A DNA stretch of 64,000 bases from WQXF01 sp031552825 (GTDB taxonomy: Bacteria; Bacillota; Clostridia; Christensenellales; Aristaeellaceae): assembly GCA_031552825.1 (NCBI GenBank), contig JAVBMD010000018.1, positions 20,099 to 84,098 on the forward strand, in the 5' to 3' direction. Shown here in pieces: positions 7,588 through 16,016 of the stretch (positions within the stretch are counted from its first letter, which is position 1; each line of letters begins with the position of its first letter). The translations under genes were made by a program, and so were the position numbers. The notes under the pieces were generated by a model, which saw nothing but the letters and a program-made list of their open reading frames with translations, had not been told where the DNA came from and did no database searches.

Positions 7588-10005
7588 CTACACCACGTTG
7601 CGCCCGCGCTCCCCGGTACCCAGAATCGGCGCCGACTGCTCGTTTTGCAGCAGCAGGCGCGCGCAAAGCGCCGTCATGTCGTCGCGCGGACAGTCGCCCT
7701 GGTTGGCCAGCGCGCGCTGCAGCAGCGAATCGGCGATGCTCTGCGCGGGCAGCGCGTGGTGCTTGATCAGCGCGCGCGCGATGCCCTCCTCGCCGCCGGG
7801 ATAGGTGTCGGCCACGCCGTCGGAAAGCAGCACCACCAAGTCCCCCTCCTGCAGCCGCATGCGGTAGGAGCGCGGGCGGATGTTGCTGAGGATGCCCAGC
7901 GGCAGCGTCTCCCCGGCGATGGGGCGGCAGGCGTCGCCGCGCACCACGTAGGAGGTGCAGGCGCCCAGCTTCTCAAACGCCGCCTCGCCGTTGTGCAGAT
8001 CCAGCAGGCACAGATCCATGGTGGCGAACATGTCCTGCCCGGCGCAGGAGAGCAGCAGGCCGTTGACCGCCACCAGCGCCTGCGCCCGCGTGTATCCGGC
8101 GTTCAAGCATTGCTGGAGCAGCAGCAGCGTGGCTTGGCTCTCCTGCTTGGCACGCGCGCCGCTGCCCATGCCGTCGCTGAGCGCCAATAGCTGCCGCCCG
8201 CCGGAGAGCCGCCGCACCAGACAACCGTCGCCCGCCTCGGTCTCGCCGTGCTTGGTGCGCTTGGCGATGCCCACGTCGACCTCCAGCGAGGCCTCCTGCT
8301 CGAACAGCACCTCGGTTTCCTCCATCGCCTCGTCGAGCCGCAGGCGCATGGGCATGCCCGCCGCCTTGGAAACCAGCCTCCCCGCCTCGCGCAGCTGCTC
8401 GGTATCCGGCCCGCTGAGCAGCACCTCCACCCGGCCGCCCACCTGCGTCACCGTCAGCACCTCGCCGATGATCCCCGCCTGCGTCAGCGCCCGCTGCACC
8501 CGCCGCTGCAGCGCGGGCAAAAACGCCGTCTCCTCCCGCAGCGCACGCGCCACCCCCTGCATGCACTGCGCCAAGCCCTCGAACTGCACCCCCGCCAGCG
8601 CGCGCGCCTCGGCCTGCCGCGCCTCCAGCGCCAACTGCCGCGCCTCCTCGCGCAGCATCTCGCCCAGCGCCCCGGGCAGCCGCGCGGCGCGCGTGCAGCC
8701 GATCAGCGCCACGGTATGCGTCACGTCCTCCGCGTCGATGTCCCGCTCCTCGCCGATCTCGATCAGGCTGCCGAGCACCTGCGCGGTTTCTTCGCGCTTC
8801 TTCTGCCAGCAGTGCCGACGCCGGTCGCACTCCGCGCAGTGCAGCGCCGCCAGTCGGCTCAGCCGCTCCGGCATCTCCATGCTCAGCGCCTCGGCTTGGG
8901 GCAGCGCGTCGGGCAGGGTGCTCAGGCTGCGCGCGCGGCTCTCCAGCGCGTGGGCAAAGGCGGCGCTCACCGCCTCGGGCCGCACCGCGCCCTCCTCGTT
9001 CGCAGGCGCGGCGTATTGGTAGAAAACACTGGTGAGCCCTGCGGGCAGCGCAAAGCAGAGCCCTACGCCCAGCGCCAGCGGCGAGAGCGCGCCCCAGCCC
9101 AGCGTGCCGCCGCGCAGCAGCGCCGCCCCGGCCACCGCGCCCAGCAGAAAGAACAGCGCCGACATGCCCAGCCGCCGCCCGCCCATACCCCCGGCCAGCG
9201 CGCCGCCCGCGCCCAGCGCCACGATCATCCATGGCTGCACGCCGCCCACCACCAGCGCGCTGCCCAGCGCCACGCCGCCCAGCAGCCCGCCGCTCGCACC
9301 GCAGCCCATGGCCAGCATCAGCGTCGCGCCCGCCGCCAGCGCGGCGCCCAGATTGCATTCGCCGAGCGCAAACGGCGTGCCGCCCAGCGCCAGCGCGCCC
9401 AGCCCCAGCAGCGCGCAGAGGCGTTCGTCGCTGCGCAGCGGGCGCGGACGCTCGCGCAGCACCGTGCAGAGCTGATAAAACACCGGCGCCACCGTCACCG
9501 CCACCGCCGCGCCCAGCACGCACTGCACCCGCGCGATGAAGCTCGCCCCAGGCAGCAGCGGCACCGGCAAAAGCAGCATCAGCCCCGCGGCGATCCCGGC
9601 GCGCAGCGGGCGCTGGCGCGGATCCTTGCCCTTCCATAGCGGGAAGGAAAGCCACAGCGCCGCGCACGCCGGGGCCTGCCACCAGTTCGCCCACGCCGAC
9701 GCGTCCCACCGCAGCAGGATGCCCAGCACGCAACCGACGAAGGCGCTGGGCGCGCCCCACCACGGCGAAAGCTGCGCTGCGAAGGCCGCCACGGCGAACG
9801 GCCTGCTGCCGTCGGGCATCGGCGCGCAGGCCAGCAGCGCGAAGCAGCCCGCCGAGGCCAGCCACGCGCGCAGCGTGCCGGTGCGCAGCGTGCCCGCCAG
9901 CCCGCCGGCCAGCGAATCCAGCGCGCCACCTAGCTTGCGCATCCTCTGTGAGCTTGTCCCTTTTCTGTTTTCCCCGCGCTCCATGCGCGAGAAGTTCTGC
10001 GCCAT
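7588..10005 (-). CDS. spoIIE: Stage II sporulation protein E, PP2C phosphatase
   Basis: 805 residues. A short cytoplasmic start is followed by a long multi-spanning membrane region (about residues 40-320, very Gly/Ala/Leu rich), a linker, and a C-terminal PP2C domain with the metal motifs SDGMGSG (about 610) and LLSDGVADTY, ending with CPRDDMTAL. SpoIIE dephosphorylates SpoIIAA to release sigma-F in the forespore and works at the polar septum. A Cys-containing stretch (CAECDRRRHCW) sits in the linker, as in other clostridial SpoIIE proteins. It is immediately upstream of tilS-hpt-ftsH, the canonical context. The ATG at 10005 follows GGGGGTGGGGGC. A TACAAT on the minus strand in the leader may be its -10. 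Confidence 0.96.
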   Translation of the reverse strand: MAQNFSRMERGENRKGTSSQRMRKLGGALDSLAGGLAGTLRTGTLRAWLASAGCFALLACAPMPDGSRPFAVAAFAAQLSPWWGAPSAFVGCVLGILLRWDASAWANWWQAPACAALWLSFPLWKGKDPRQRPLRAGIAAGLMLLLPVPLLPGASFIARVQCVLGAAVAVTVAPVFYQLCTVLRERPRPLRSDERLCALLGLGALALGGTPFALGECNLGAALAAGATLMLAMGCGASGGLLGGVALGSALVVGGVQPWMIVALGAGGALAGGMGGRRLGMSALFFLLGAVAGAALLRGGTLGWGALSPLALGVGLCFALPAGLTSVFYQYAAPANEEGAVRPEAVSAAFAHALESRARSLSTLPDALPQAEALSMEMPERLSRLAALHCAECDRRRHCWQKKREETAQVLGSLIEIGEERDIDAEDVTHTVALIGCTRAARLPGALGEMLREEARQLALEARQAEARALAGVQFEGLAQCMQGVARALREETAFLPALQRRVQRALTQAGIIGEVLTVTQVGGRVEVLLSGPDTEQLREAGRLVSKAAGMPMRLRLDEAMEETEVLFEQEASLEVDVGIAKRTKHGETEAGDGCLVRRLSGGRQLLALSDGMGSGARAKQESQATLLLLQQCLNAGYTRAQALVAVNGLLLSCAGQDMFATMDLCLLDLHNGEAAFEKLGACTSYVVRGDACRPIAGETLPLGILSNIRPRSYRMRLQEGDLVVLLSDGVADTYPGGEEGIARALIKHHALPAQSIADSLLQRALANQGDCPRDDMTALCARLLLQNEQSAPILGTGERGRNVV

Positions 10006-10159
10006 GCCCCCACCCCCGCGCTACATCATGCGTTCAATCATATCGTCGATTGTAGCATCGGCTTGTCCCGCACGTTTGTAGATTCGCGGCGCGAAAAAGC
10101 GCGGTCGTTTCGCATAGGGGGACAGATTTCGCGCTTTGGCGCGGAGCGGTGCGCAGGGA

Positions 10160-10184
10160 TACAAAAAGCGCCGGGAGCGGCGCT
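10160..10184 (-). terminator. Intrinsic terminator after hypothetical gene
   Basis: Perfect stem AGCGCCG/CGGCGCT (10167-10173 with 10178-10184), loop of four, then TTTTTGT on the minus strand. Confidence 0.85.
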
Positions 10185-10216
10185 GTTCGCGAACGGGGTA
10201 GATTCCGTCTCCAGTC

Positions 10217-10912
10217 TCACTCCGGTTGAAGCCCTTGGTTCATCGCCACAACCCAATCGGGATAATCCTCGCGAATATCGCCCTTGCGATCCGTCTCGAC
10301 GCGGATCAGCTTGCCCTTTTTCATGATCGAGGCGATGCGCTCCGCGTCCCGCTTGTCCCAGCTCCCATGCCCGATGCGGCAAACTACAGGCGCACCAGTG
10401 AGCACAACCGTTTGATATTCTGTGTCCCAGATCTCCATTTCCGCAATAGGTTCAAACGCAATGAGCGCTAGCGCAGCACTCGCGAAATACATAGGGCAAT
10501 TGGCAATCGTGCCGTCATAGGCGTATTCGTCCCCTTGCAACCATAGAGAGCCACCGTAATAGCGATCCCAATAATCGCCCGGCTCATGTGTGCGCAATGC
10601 TATATCCGCTTGCTGGCAAAACTGCCTTCTGTTATCGTACAGCTCGAACTCCTCGTCCGTCTCGCCGTCCCTCCACTCCCCATCGTCCTTGCCAGCAATA
10701 TGCTCGCCGAGATGATTCTCACAAGCGATCAGCCGGATTCCGATTCTTTTGATCTCGCCGATATAGTCAAGCTCCTCCGGATCATTTTCGTATTCATCAC
10801 AGCCACAGCTCCCGATCTTTAGCGCGAGATGTTGTACATCCTCATCGAGTACCTCGCTCCATGTAAAATACGAGGTCGTCTCGAGAAAACGCAAGCACAG
10901 CTCGTCTTTCAT
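10217..10912 (-). CDS. Uncharacterised soluble protein, AT-richer than surroundings
   Basis: I do not recognise the family. About 231 residues, acidic, without signal peptide or membrane segment. Starts DELCLRFLETTSYFTW, contains CGCDEYENDPEELDYIG and a Trp/Tyr-rich centre (GDYWDRYYGGSLW). Of two adjacent ATG codons (10915, 10912) the second has the better distance from GAGGA. It begins seven bases after the pfkB stop and ends before a terminator, so it is the last gene of the operon. Its base composition and codon use are visibly less GC-biased than its neighbours, suggesting recent acquisition. The acidic, globular type is seen among immunity-like proteins, but nothing here proves that. Confidence 0.75.
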   Translation of the reverse strand: MKDELCLRFLETTSYFTWSEVLDEDVQHLALKIGSCGCDEYENDPEELDYIGEIKRIGIRLIACENHLGEHIAGKDDGEWRDGETDEEFELYDNRRQFCQQADIALRTHEPGDYWDRYYGGSLWLQGDEYAYDGTIANCPMYFASAALALIAFEPIAEMEIWDTEYQTVVLTGAPVVCRIGHGSWDKRDAERIASIMKKGKLIRVETDRKGDIREDYPDWVVAMNQGLQPE

Positions 10913-10919
10913 CATTTCC

Positions 10920-11849
10920 TCACACCGCCCCCACCTTCACGGTCTGAAAAATCTCCTCATAAGCCTCGAACCGCATCAGCCCGTCGTGCGGATCGGCGAC
11001 GGTGGCGGTGGCGGCGGCGACGCCGCAGCGCAGCGCGTGCTTGAGCCCGCCGCCCTCGCGCAGCCCCTTGATGATGCCCGCGATCATCGAATCCCCGGCG
11101 CATACCGTGGAATGCACCGGCACGCTGATGCCGGGCGCGAACAGCGTCGTCTTGCCGTCGGTGAGCAACGCGCCCTCGCCGCCCATCGAAACCGCCACCA
11201 GCTCCACGCCCAGCGCGATCATCGAAAAGGCGGCGTCGCGGATGTCGCGCAGGGTGGCCAGCTTTTTGCCGCTGGCCTCCTCCAGCTCGTTTAGGTTGGG
11301 CTTGATGAGAAACGGATGCGCCGAAAGATTGCCGCGCAGCTTATCGCCGCCCACATCTACCACGCAGCGGCAGCCCGCCGGAAGCTCGCCGATCAGCGTA
11401 TTATAGTAATCCTCCGGGCAGCCCGGCGGCAGGCTGCCGGTCAGCACCAGATAATCGCTCTTCCCGGCTTGGCGCAGCACCTCGGCGCGCACCTGCTCCA
11501 GATGCTCCGCCGTCACCGCGCCGCCGGGTTCATTCAGCTCGGTCACGGTGCGCTCGCGCATGTCGCGGATCTTTAAGTTGACGCGCACCGAGCCGGGCGT
11601 GCGCACAAAGCCAGCCTCCACGCCGTCGCGCGCCAGCCGGTTTAAGATCACCTCTCCGCCTTCCTGCGCCAGCAGCCCCACGCAGGCTGCGGGCATGCCG
11701 AGGCGGCGCGCTACCACCGCCACGTTGACGCCCTTGCCCGCGCCGTCGCTGCGCTCGGCGAGGATGCGGTTGGTACCGCCCACGGTAAACTGATCGACCT
11801 GCACGGTGCGGTCGACGCTGGGATTGAGGCATAGCGCGGTCAGCTGCAT
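10920..11849 (-). CDS. PfkB-family hexose-phosphate kinase (FruK/LacC type)
   Basis: A 309-residue ribokinase-fold enzyme starting at an ATG after AAAGGAGAG. Landmarks: LNPSVDRT at the N-terminus, GAGKGVNVA (about 37-45), LTGSLPPG and IKPNLNELEE in the middle, and the C-terminal anion-hole/base motif VCAGDSM (about 249-255). These patterns are typical of 1-phosphofructokinase and tagatose-6-phosphate kinase. No PTS fructose transporter lies nearby, so the substrate cannot be chosen from context. It lies between a membrane glycosyltransferase-like gene and the hypothetical at 10217, all on the minus strand with short gaps. Confidence 0.88.
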   Translation of the reverse strand: MQLTALCLNPSVDRTVQVDQFTVGGTNRILAERSDGAGKGVNVAVVARRLGMPAACVGLLAQEGGEVILNRLARDGVEAGFVRTPGSVRVNLKIRDMRERTVTELNEPGGAVTAEHLEQVRAEVLRQAGKSDYLVLTGSLPPGCPEDYYNTLIGELPAGCRCVVDVGGDKLRGNLSAHPFLIKPNLNELEEASGKKLATLRDIRDAAFSMIALGVELVAVSMGGEGALLTDGKTTLFAPGISVPVHSTVCAGDSMIAGIIKGLREGGGLKHALRCGVAAATATVADPHDGLMRFEAYEEIFQTVKVGAV

Positions 11850-11866
11850 AGCGATCTCTCCTTTGG

Positions 11867-13303
11867 CTAGTCCTTCAGTCGTCGAATTTCGTTATAGTCA
11901 TTCTCCGCGATCTTCTCGTATTTCGCATCGATCAGCGCCATCACGCGCGGATCGATGGGCGTGGTCATGTCCTTGTTGATGGGCAGCGCCAGCCATCGCG
12001 GCGGATGCTGTTCAAACATCGCGAGCAACTCCCGCATCAGCGCCGGATCGACCTGCGCCAGTATCTCCTGCATAAAGAAGATGCGCCGCGCCGGGGTGAT
12101 GCCGCTGGCCACGTACCACTTGGGCTCCACGCGGTAGCCCAGCGCGTCGCCTCGCTCCGCGAATGGAATATGCGCCGCCAGCTCGCGGCATTCCTCGGTA
12201 TACCGCGGATATTCCGCCAGCAGCGCCCGTGCGCTCCCGATCTGCGCCGCGCCGCCCCAAAGCAGCGCCGCGCAGGCCGCCGCGCAAACCGCAGCGCGCA
12301 TCGTGCGCTCTCGCCGCGCATCCCGCGCCGCGCCCAGCACCCCCGCCACGCCCAGCAGCGCCGCCGGAATGCAGATCAGCAGGTAATGGCCGTAGCCCTT
12401 GGGCGAGAGCAGCGTGCCCGCACCGCCGAGCAGCGCCGCGCATAGGATGCCCCACCAGTACGCGCGCACATCCTTCCTGCAAAGCAGCGCCGCCGCCGCG
12501 CACAGCGCGCACAGCGCGACGAACGCTCCTCGCTTGCTCAGCAGCAGCTCCACGCGCCCAAAGAACGGCGCCTGCGTGTACAGCACATTATGCACAAACG
12601 CGCCGTAGTAAAAATCGCCCAGCGCGCCCTTGGCCGCGAAGTAGAACACAAACGGCAGCACCGCCAGCGCCGCGCCCGCCGCGCAGGCAGCCGCGCCGCG
12701 CCAAAAAGCCTTGGGCTCGCGCAGCAACAGCCACGCGCTCAGCGCCAGCACCAGCCCGGCGATGGGCAGCGCGTTGTTAAGCCGCACCATGGCGCACAGC
12801 CCGGCCATCGCCCCGATACCCAGCGGGTAGCGCCACGGCCGCGCGGGATCCTGCGCAAAGGCCAGCCCCCATTCCAGCGCCAGCAGGGTGAACAAATTGC
12901 AGTATTCCTCGGTGTAGTTGCCGCCATCCAGCCAAAGCCCCATCAGCGCCAGATACGCAAGCTGCACCACCCACGCCCCGCGCACCGCCAGCCGATCGGC
13001 GATGCGCCGGATCACGCGCAGCGAGGCGAACAGAAACAGCAGTTCCATCACCCAGATCGAGGTGGTGCCGGGCCACACGGCCTGCGCCAGCGCGTTGATG
13101 TAGAAGATCACCGGCCCCTTGTGGTCGAAGATATCGGCATACGGCACCGCGCCGCCCGCGATGGCGCGCCCGATGGTCACAAAGATGGCGCTGTCGCTGC
13201 CGTAGGCGCGAAAGAGCGGGCTGTTGGCGGTCAGCATCGCCAGCGAGAAGGCCAGCGCCATGCCAAAGGTAACGACGCAGGCGCTCCAACGGCTCTTTTT
13301 CAT
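11867..13303 (-). CDS. Multi-spanning GT-C-like membrane protein (ArnT/GT39 type)
   Basis: 478 residues from an ATG at 13303 preceded by AAGGAGCGA; an upstream in-frame reading to 13414 has no ribosome site. About ten hydrophobic segments. The first loop after TM1 holds YGSDSAIFVTIGRAI and DIFDHKGPVIFYINA. This acidic loop resembles the catalytic first loop of GT-C glycosyltransferases that use polyprenyl-phosphate sugars (PMT/ArnT/GT39). Such proteins add sugars to cell-surface polymers or proteins on the outside face of the membrane. Acceptor and donor are unknown. It is the promoter-proximal gene of a three-gene unit with pfkB and a hypothetical. Confidence 0.8.
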   Translation of the reverse strand: MKKSRWSACVVTFGMALAFSLAMLTANSPLFRAYGSDSAIFVTIGRAIAGGAVPYADIFDHKGPVIFYINALAQAVWPGTTSIWVMELLFLFASLRVIRRIADRLAVRGAWVVQLAYLALMGLWLDGGNYTEEYCNLFTLLALEWGLAFAQDPARPWRYPLGIGAMAGLCAMVRLNNALPIAGLVLALSAWLLLREPKAFWRGAAACAAGAALAVLPFVFYFAAKGALGDFYYGAFVHNVLYTQAPFFGRVELLLSKRGAFVALCALCAAAALLCRKDVRAYWWGILCAALLGGAGTLLSPKGYGHYLLICIPAALLGVAGVLGAARDARRERTMRAAVCAAACAALLWGGAAQIGSARALLAEYPRYTEECRELAAHIPFAERGDALGYRVEPKWYVASGITPARRIFFMQEILAQVDPALMRELLAMFEQHPPRWLALPINKDMTTPIDPRVMALIDAKYEKIAENDYNEIRRLKD

Positions 13304-13361
13304 GCTCTCGCTCCTTGTCTCCCGCGCTTTTCGCCCATCCATGCCGCAAAGGGGACGTTTT

Positions 13362-13390
13362 TTTATACCATAGCCGCTGTATCCTGTCAA
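13362..13390 (-). promoter_or_regulatory. Promoter of the membrane protein-pfkB operon
   Basis: Minus strand TTGACA (13385-13390, perfect), 17-base spacer, TATAAA (13362-13367). It stands back to back with the promoter at 13394-13422. Confidence 0.8.
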
Positions 13391-13393
13391 ACA

Positions 13394-13422
13394 TTGCTCC
13401 GCATCGCACGGCATGGTATACT
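13394..13422 (+). promoter_or_regulatory. Promoter of the lipid kinase gene
   Basis: TTGCTC (13394-13399), 17-base spacer, TATACT (13417-13422). Only three bases separate its -35 from the divergent promoter's -35. Confidence 0.7.
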
Positions 13423-13451
13423 GATTCTATAAAAAACAGGAGGAACCTCCT

Positions 13452-14369
13452 TTGCACGCCTCACAATCCGAGCCACAAAAGACGCTGCTGCTCATCGTCA
13501 ACCCGCGCGCGGGCAAGCGCGTCGGGCGCGGTTTCGAGCGCAAATTGCTCGGGCAGTGGAATGCGCACGGCCTGCAGGTCACCGTCGTGCGCACCTCGCG
13601 TCGCGGCCAAGCGGCGGAGCTGGCCGCGCAGCTCGCCGGGCAGTACGACCGGGTGGCCTGCGTCGGCGGCGACGGCACGTTGCATGAGGTGGTCTGCGGG
13701 CTGATGCGCCTGCCCAATCCGCCGCCGCTGGGCTATATCCCCGCCGGTACCTTCAACGACGTGGCGCACAGCCTGGGGCTGCCCACGAAGGCTGTGGCCG
13801 CCGGGCGCGTGGTCGTGCGCGATACGGCACGGGCGCTGGATGTCGGCTCGTTTGAGGTCGGCTCGCGCAAAGATACCTTCTTTGCCTACATCGCCTGCTT
13901 CGGGCTGTTCACCGACATCCCCTACCTGACCTCACAGCGCAAGAAGCAGCTCATCGGCCGCCTCGCCTATTTCTGGGACGGCACGTTTCGCTTGCGCCAC
14001 GTCCCCTCCCAGCGCGTGCGCATCGAGCATGACGGCGGCGCGATCGAGGAGGAGCTCATCCTTTGCGCCGTCAGCAACACGCGGCGCTTCGCCGGGGGCA
14101 TCGTACGCTTTGACGATCCGGCGCTGGACGACGGGCTGTTCGAGCTGCTGCTCGTCAAAAAGCCGCGCGGCTTTTGGGCGCTGGCGCGGCTCTTCTGGCA
14201 GGTGATCCATCAGCGGTTCGATCCGGCGCTGGTGACGCTGCTGCGCACCAGCTTTGTACGCGTATGCAGCGAGCAACCCATTCAGTGGACGTTGGACGGA
14301 GAAAACGGCGGCCTCCATCGCGAGGCCACCGTCAGAAACTTGCGCCAAGGTTTGCGTATAATCTTATAA
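13452..14369 (+). CDS. Diacylglycerol kinase-family lipid kinase (DgkB/YegS-like)
   Basis: 305 residues from a TTG start (13452) that follows AGGAGG by eight bases. The N-terminal nucleotide-binding lobe carries VNPRAGKRVG and the diagnostic GGDGTLHEV (about 72-80), followed by GYIPAGTFNDVAHSLG, the variant of the PAGTxND motif. The C-terminal beta-sandwich includes the usual DDGLFELLL. Such enzymes phosphorylate diacylglycerol or related lipids at the inner membrane face, returning diacylglycerol from lipoteichoic-acid synthesis to phosphatidic acid. An LTA-synthase-like gene occurs at 57545. The ribosome site is part of a self-complementary stretch (13438-13451) that could hide it. The gene overlaps the convergent Fpg-like gene by six bases. 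Confidence 0.9.
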   Translation: MHASQSEPQKTLLLIVNPRAGKRVGRGFERKLLGQWNAHGLQVTVVRTSRRGQAAELAAQLAGQYDRVACVGGDGTLHEVVCGLMRLPNPPPLGYIPAGTFNDVAHSLGLPTKAVAAGRVVVRDTARALDVGSFEVGSRKDTFFAYIACFGLFTDIPYLTSQRKKQLIGRLAYFWDGTFRLRHVPSQRVRIEHDGGAIEEELILCAVSNTRRFAGGIVRFDDPALDDGLFELLLVKKPRGFWALARLFWQVIHQRFDPALVTLLRTSFVRVCSEQPIQWTLDGENGGLHREATVRNLRQGLRIIL

Positions 14370-15194
14370 TGGCTGGCAGCGCGGGCAGAAGTATACGTTG
14401 CCGCCGAGGTAGGCCTGCCGCTGGATCACGCCGCCGCACTGCAGGCAAGGCTGCTGCCACGTCTTGCTCGACAGCCGCGTGGGATAGCCGCCCGGTTTGC
14501 CGAACAAATCCTTTTCCACATCGCGCCCGCCCTGCTCGTACATCTCGCGCAGGGTGTTTTTTACGCTGCCGAAAAGCCCTTCAAGCTGCGCCGAGGAAAG
14601 CGTGCCCACCTTGCGCTTGGGGTGTACGCCCGCGCGGTATAAAATGTCCTGCAGCACGCCGTTGCCCAACCCGGGCACGCGCTGCTCGGTCGCCAACAGC
14701 GCCTTTGCGCTGGTGGTGGGCTTGACCGAAGCCAGCAGCGCCTCGAAATATGCCGCGTCAAAGGCGTCGGAAAGCGGCGAAGGTTTCTCCAGCGCCGCGC
14801 GGTAGTAGATATTCTCATCCATCGCTCCGGCGGGGAACGCCCATAGGCCGCCGTACATCTGTATGGTTCCCACCAGCGAAGCGCCGTCCTCCAGCTCCAG
14901 CAGCAGCTGGTGCTTTTCCGGCACCGCCTCGCCGGGGGCGTACAGGCGTATGTTGACGCCATCGTGCAAGGAAACGCGCATGTCCTCGCTGACGATCAGT
15001 TCCACATACATGCCGCGCGCGTCCACCGCTTCCACCGTATGCCCGTTAAGCATGTCCGGATACGCCGCCGGATCGCCCCAATAGAATGCGAAGCCGTGCG
15101 CCGAAGCTCCGGCTATCGTGCGGCGGATGCGCTTGCCCGGCACGATGCCGCGCAGTTGATCTGCAATGTGTAGGTACTCCGGCAATTCGTTCAT
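14364..15194 (-). CDS. Fpg/Nei-family DNA glycosylase-like protein lacking Pro1
   Basis: 276 residues from the ATG at 15194 after GGGGGGCGA. The order matches formamidopyrimidine-DNA glycosylase/endonuclease VIII: N-terminal ELPEY segment, beta-sandwich, helix-two-turns-helix region (PGLGNGVLQDILYRAG), and a C-terminal zinc finger with CLQCGG and FCPRCQ. The canonical start is MPELPE, where Pro becomes the N-terminal catalytic nucleophile; here residue 2 is Asn (MNELPEY), while the following Glu is kept. Similar Pro-less members occur in Bacillota and are usually annotated as Fpg/Nei-like. It may use another nucleophile, act as a monofunctional glycosylase, or only bind DNA. Confidence 0.88.
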   Translation of the reverse strand: MNELPEYLHIADQLRGIVPGKRIRRTIAGASAHGFAFYWGDPAAYPDMLNGHTVEAVDARGMYVELIVSEDMRVSLHDGVNIRLYAPGEAVPEKHQLLLELEDGASLVGTIQMYGGLWAFPAGAMDENIYYRAALEKPSPLSDAFDAAYFEALLASVKPTTSAKALLATEQRVPGLGNGVLQDILYRAGVHPKRKVGTLSSAQLEGLFGSVKNTLREMYEQGGRDVEKDLFGKPGGYPTRLSSKTWQQPCLQCGGVIQRQAYLGGNVYFCPRCQPL

Positions 15195-15263
15195 AGGATC
15201 GCCCCCCATCTTTTGCATTTGATATCATACTACCACACAAAAGCTGACAGGGCACGTCAATTA

Positions 15264-15848
15264 TTATACGCGCAAGATTCGGCCAGCCTTTCGCGGCTTG
15301 GCCGGAGGTTCCGGCCCCTCCCGATAGCCCAGTATGACATTTCCCACCGCCAGATACGCTTCCGGAACGCCCCATTGTTTCCGGAGCTTGCGCCCGTATT
15401 CGGTGGCAAATACCTCCTCCGTGCGGCCGACGTAGCAGGCGCCGACGCCCAAAAAATGCGCGGCAAGCAGCATATTTTCCGCCACCATGGCGGCATCCTC
15501 ATGCGTGTATTTCATTTCCGGCGCAAAGATCGTCAGCACCGTGGGCGCCTGATAAAACCCGCTTTTCAGGCTCAGGTCATCCCGAATGCTGGGCTGATCC
15601 GCCGAAACAGGGCCGTTTCCCTTCTTCGCATCCGCGCCTTCAAACTGTGCGTCGCGGCTCAGCCGCCCCAGGGCTTCGTTGACCTCCTCGTCCTGACAGA
15701 CGACGATGCAAGTGCCTTGGTTGCCCCCCGCGCTGGGCGCGTGGAGACCCGCCTGGAGGATCTGCTCCAGCGTTTCCTCGTCCAACTGCTTTTTCTGATA
15801 ACGGCGTATCGCGTGACGGGTCAGCATTTTTTCGATGATTTCGTTCAT
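15264..15848 (-). CDS. Nitroreductase-family flavoprotein
   Basis: 194 residues starting at an ATG (15848) after GGGGGAAAG. The N-terminal RHAIRRYQKK and HAPSAGGNQGT segments bind FMN phosphate, and GVGACYVG and AVGNVILGYREG complete the nitroreductase fold. These FMN enzymes reduce nitro-aromatics, quinones or flavins with NAD(P)H. It is divergent from an HxlR regulator, with a 168-base spacer holding two copies of a dyad; the pair is probably an electrophile/quinone stress module. An in-frame upstream extension to 15914 has no ribosome site and crosses the operator region. Confidence 0.9.
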   Translation of the reverse strand: MNEIIEKMLTRHAIRRYQKKQLDEETLEQILQAGLHAPSAGGNQGTCIVVCQDEEVNEALGRLSRDAQFEGADAKKGNGPVSADQPSIRDDLSLKSGFYQAPTVLTIFAPEMKYTHEDAAMVAENMLLAAHFLGVGACYVGRTEEVFATEYGRKLRKQWGVPEAYLAVGNVILGYREGPEPPAKPRKAGRILRV

Positions 15849-15911
15849 GTTCTTTCCCCCTGCTGTGGTATATGCCCACCATACACCGCTTCCTCCGCTT
15901 TGAAAAGTACG

Positions 15912-15945
15912 CACCTTTTTGTGGGGTTAGTCACCTTTTGGTGAC
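15912..15945. promoter_or_regulatory. Tandem operator for HxlR-type regulator
   Basis: Perfect dyad GTCACC-TTTT-GGTGAC (15930-15945) and an imperfect copy CACCTTTTTGTG (15912-15923), with centres 20 bases (about two helical turns) apart. It lies between the divergent nitroreductase and HxlR genes, the normal place for an HxlR operator. Confidence 0.7.
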
Positions 15946-16016
15946 CATTGCGCGGTTGTGCGCCTTTGCGCGATGCACTATACTTGAAGCATCACCGTGA
16001 AGGAGGAGCGAAAAAA

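Noticed and set aside
8248..9639. 463-residue plus-strand frame
   Set aside because: Antisense shadow of spoIIE, caused by high GC; His/Arg/Gln-rich composition is typical of shadows.
7588..10005. SpoIIE as a generic PP2C phosphatase
   Set aside because: The long multi-spanning N-terminus and the spoIIE-tilS-hpt-ftsH order identify it specifically.
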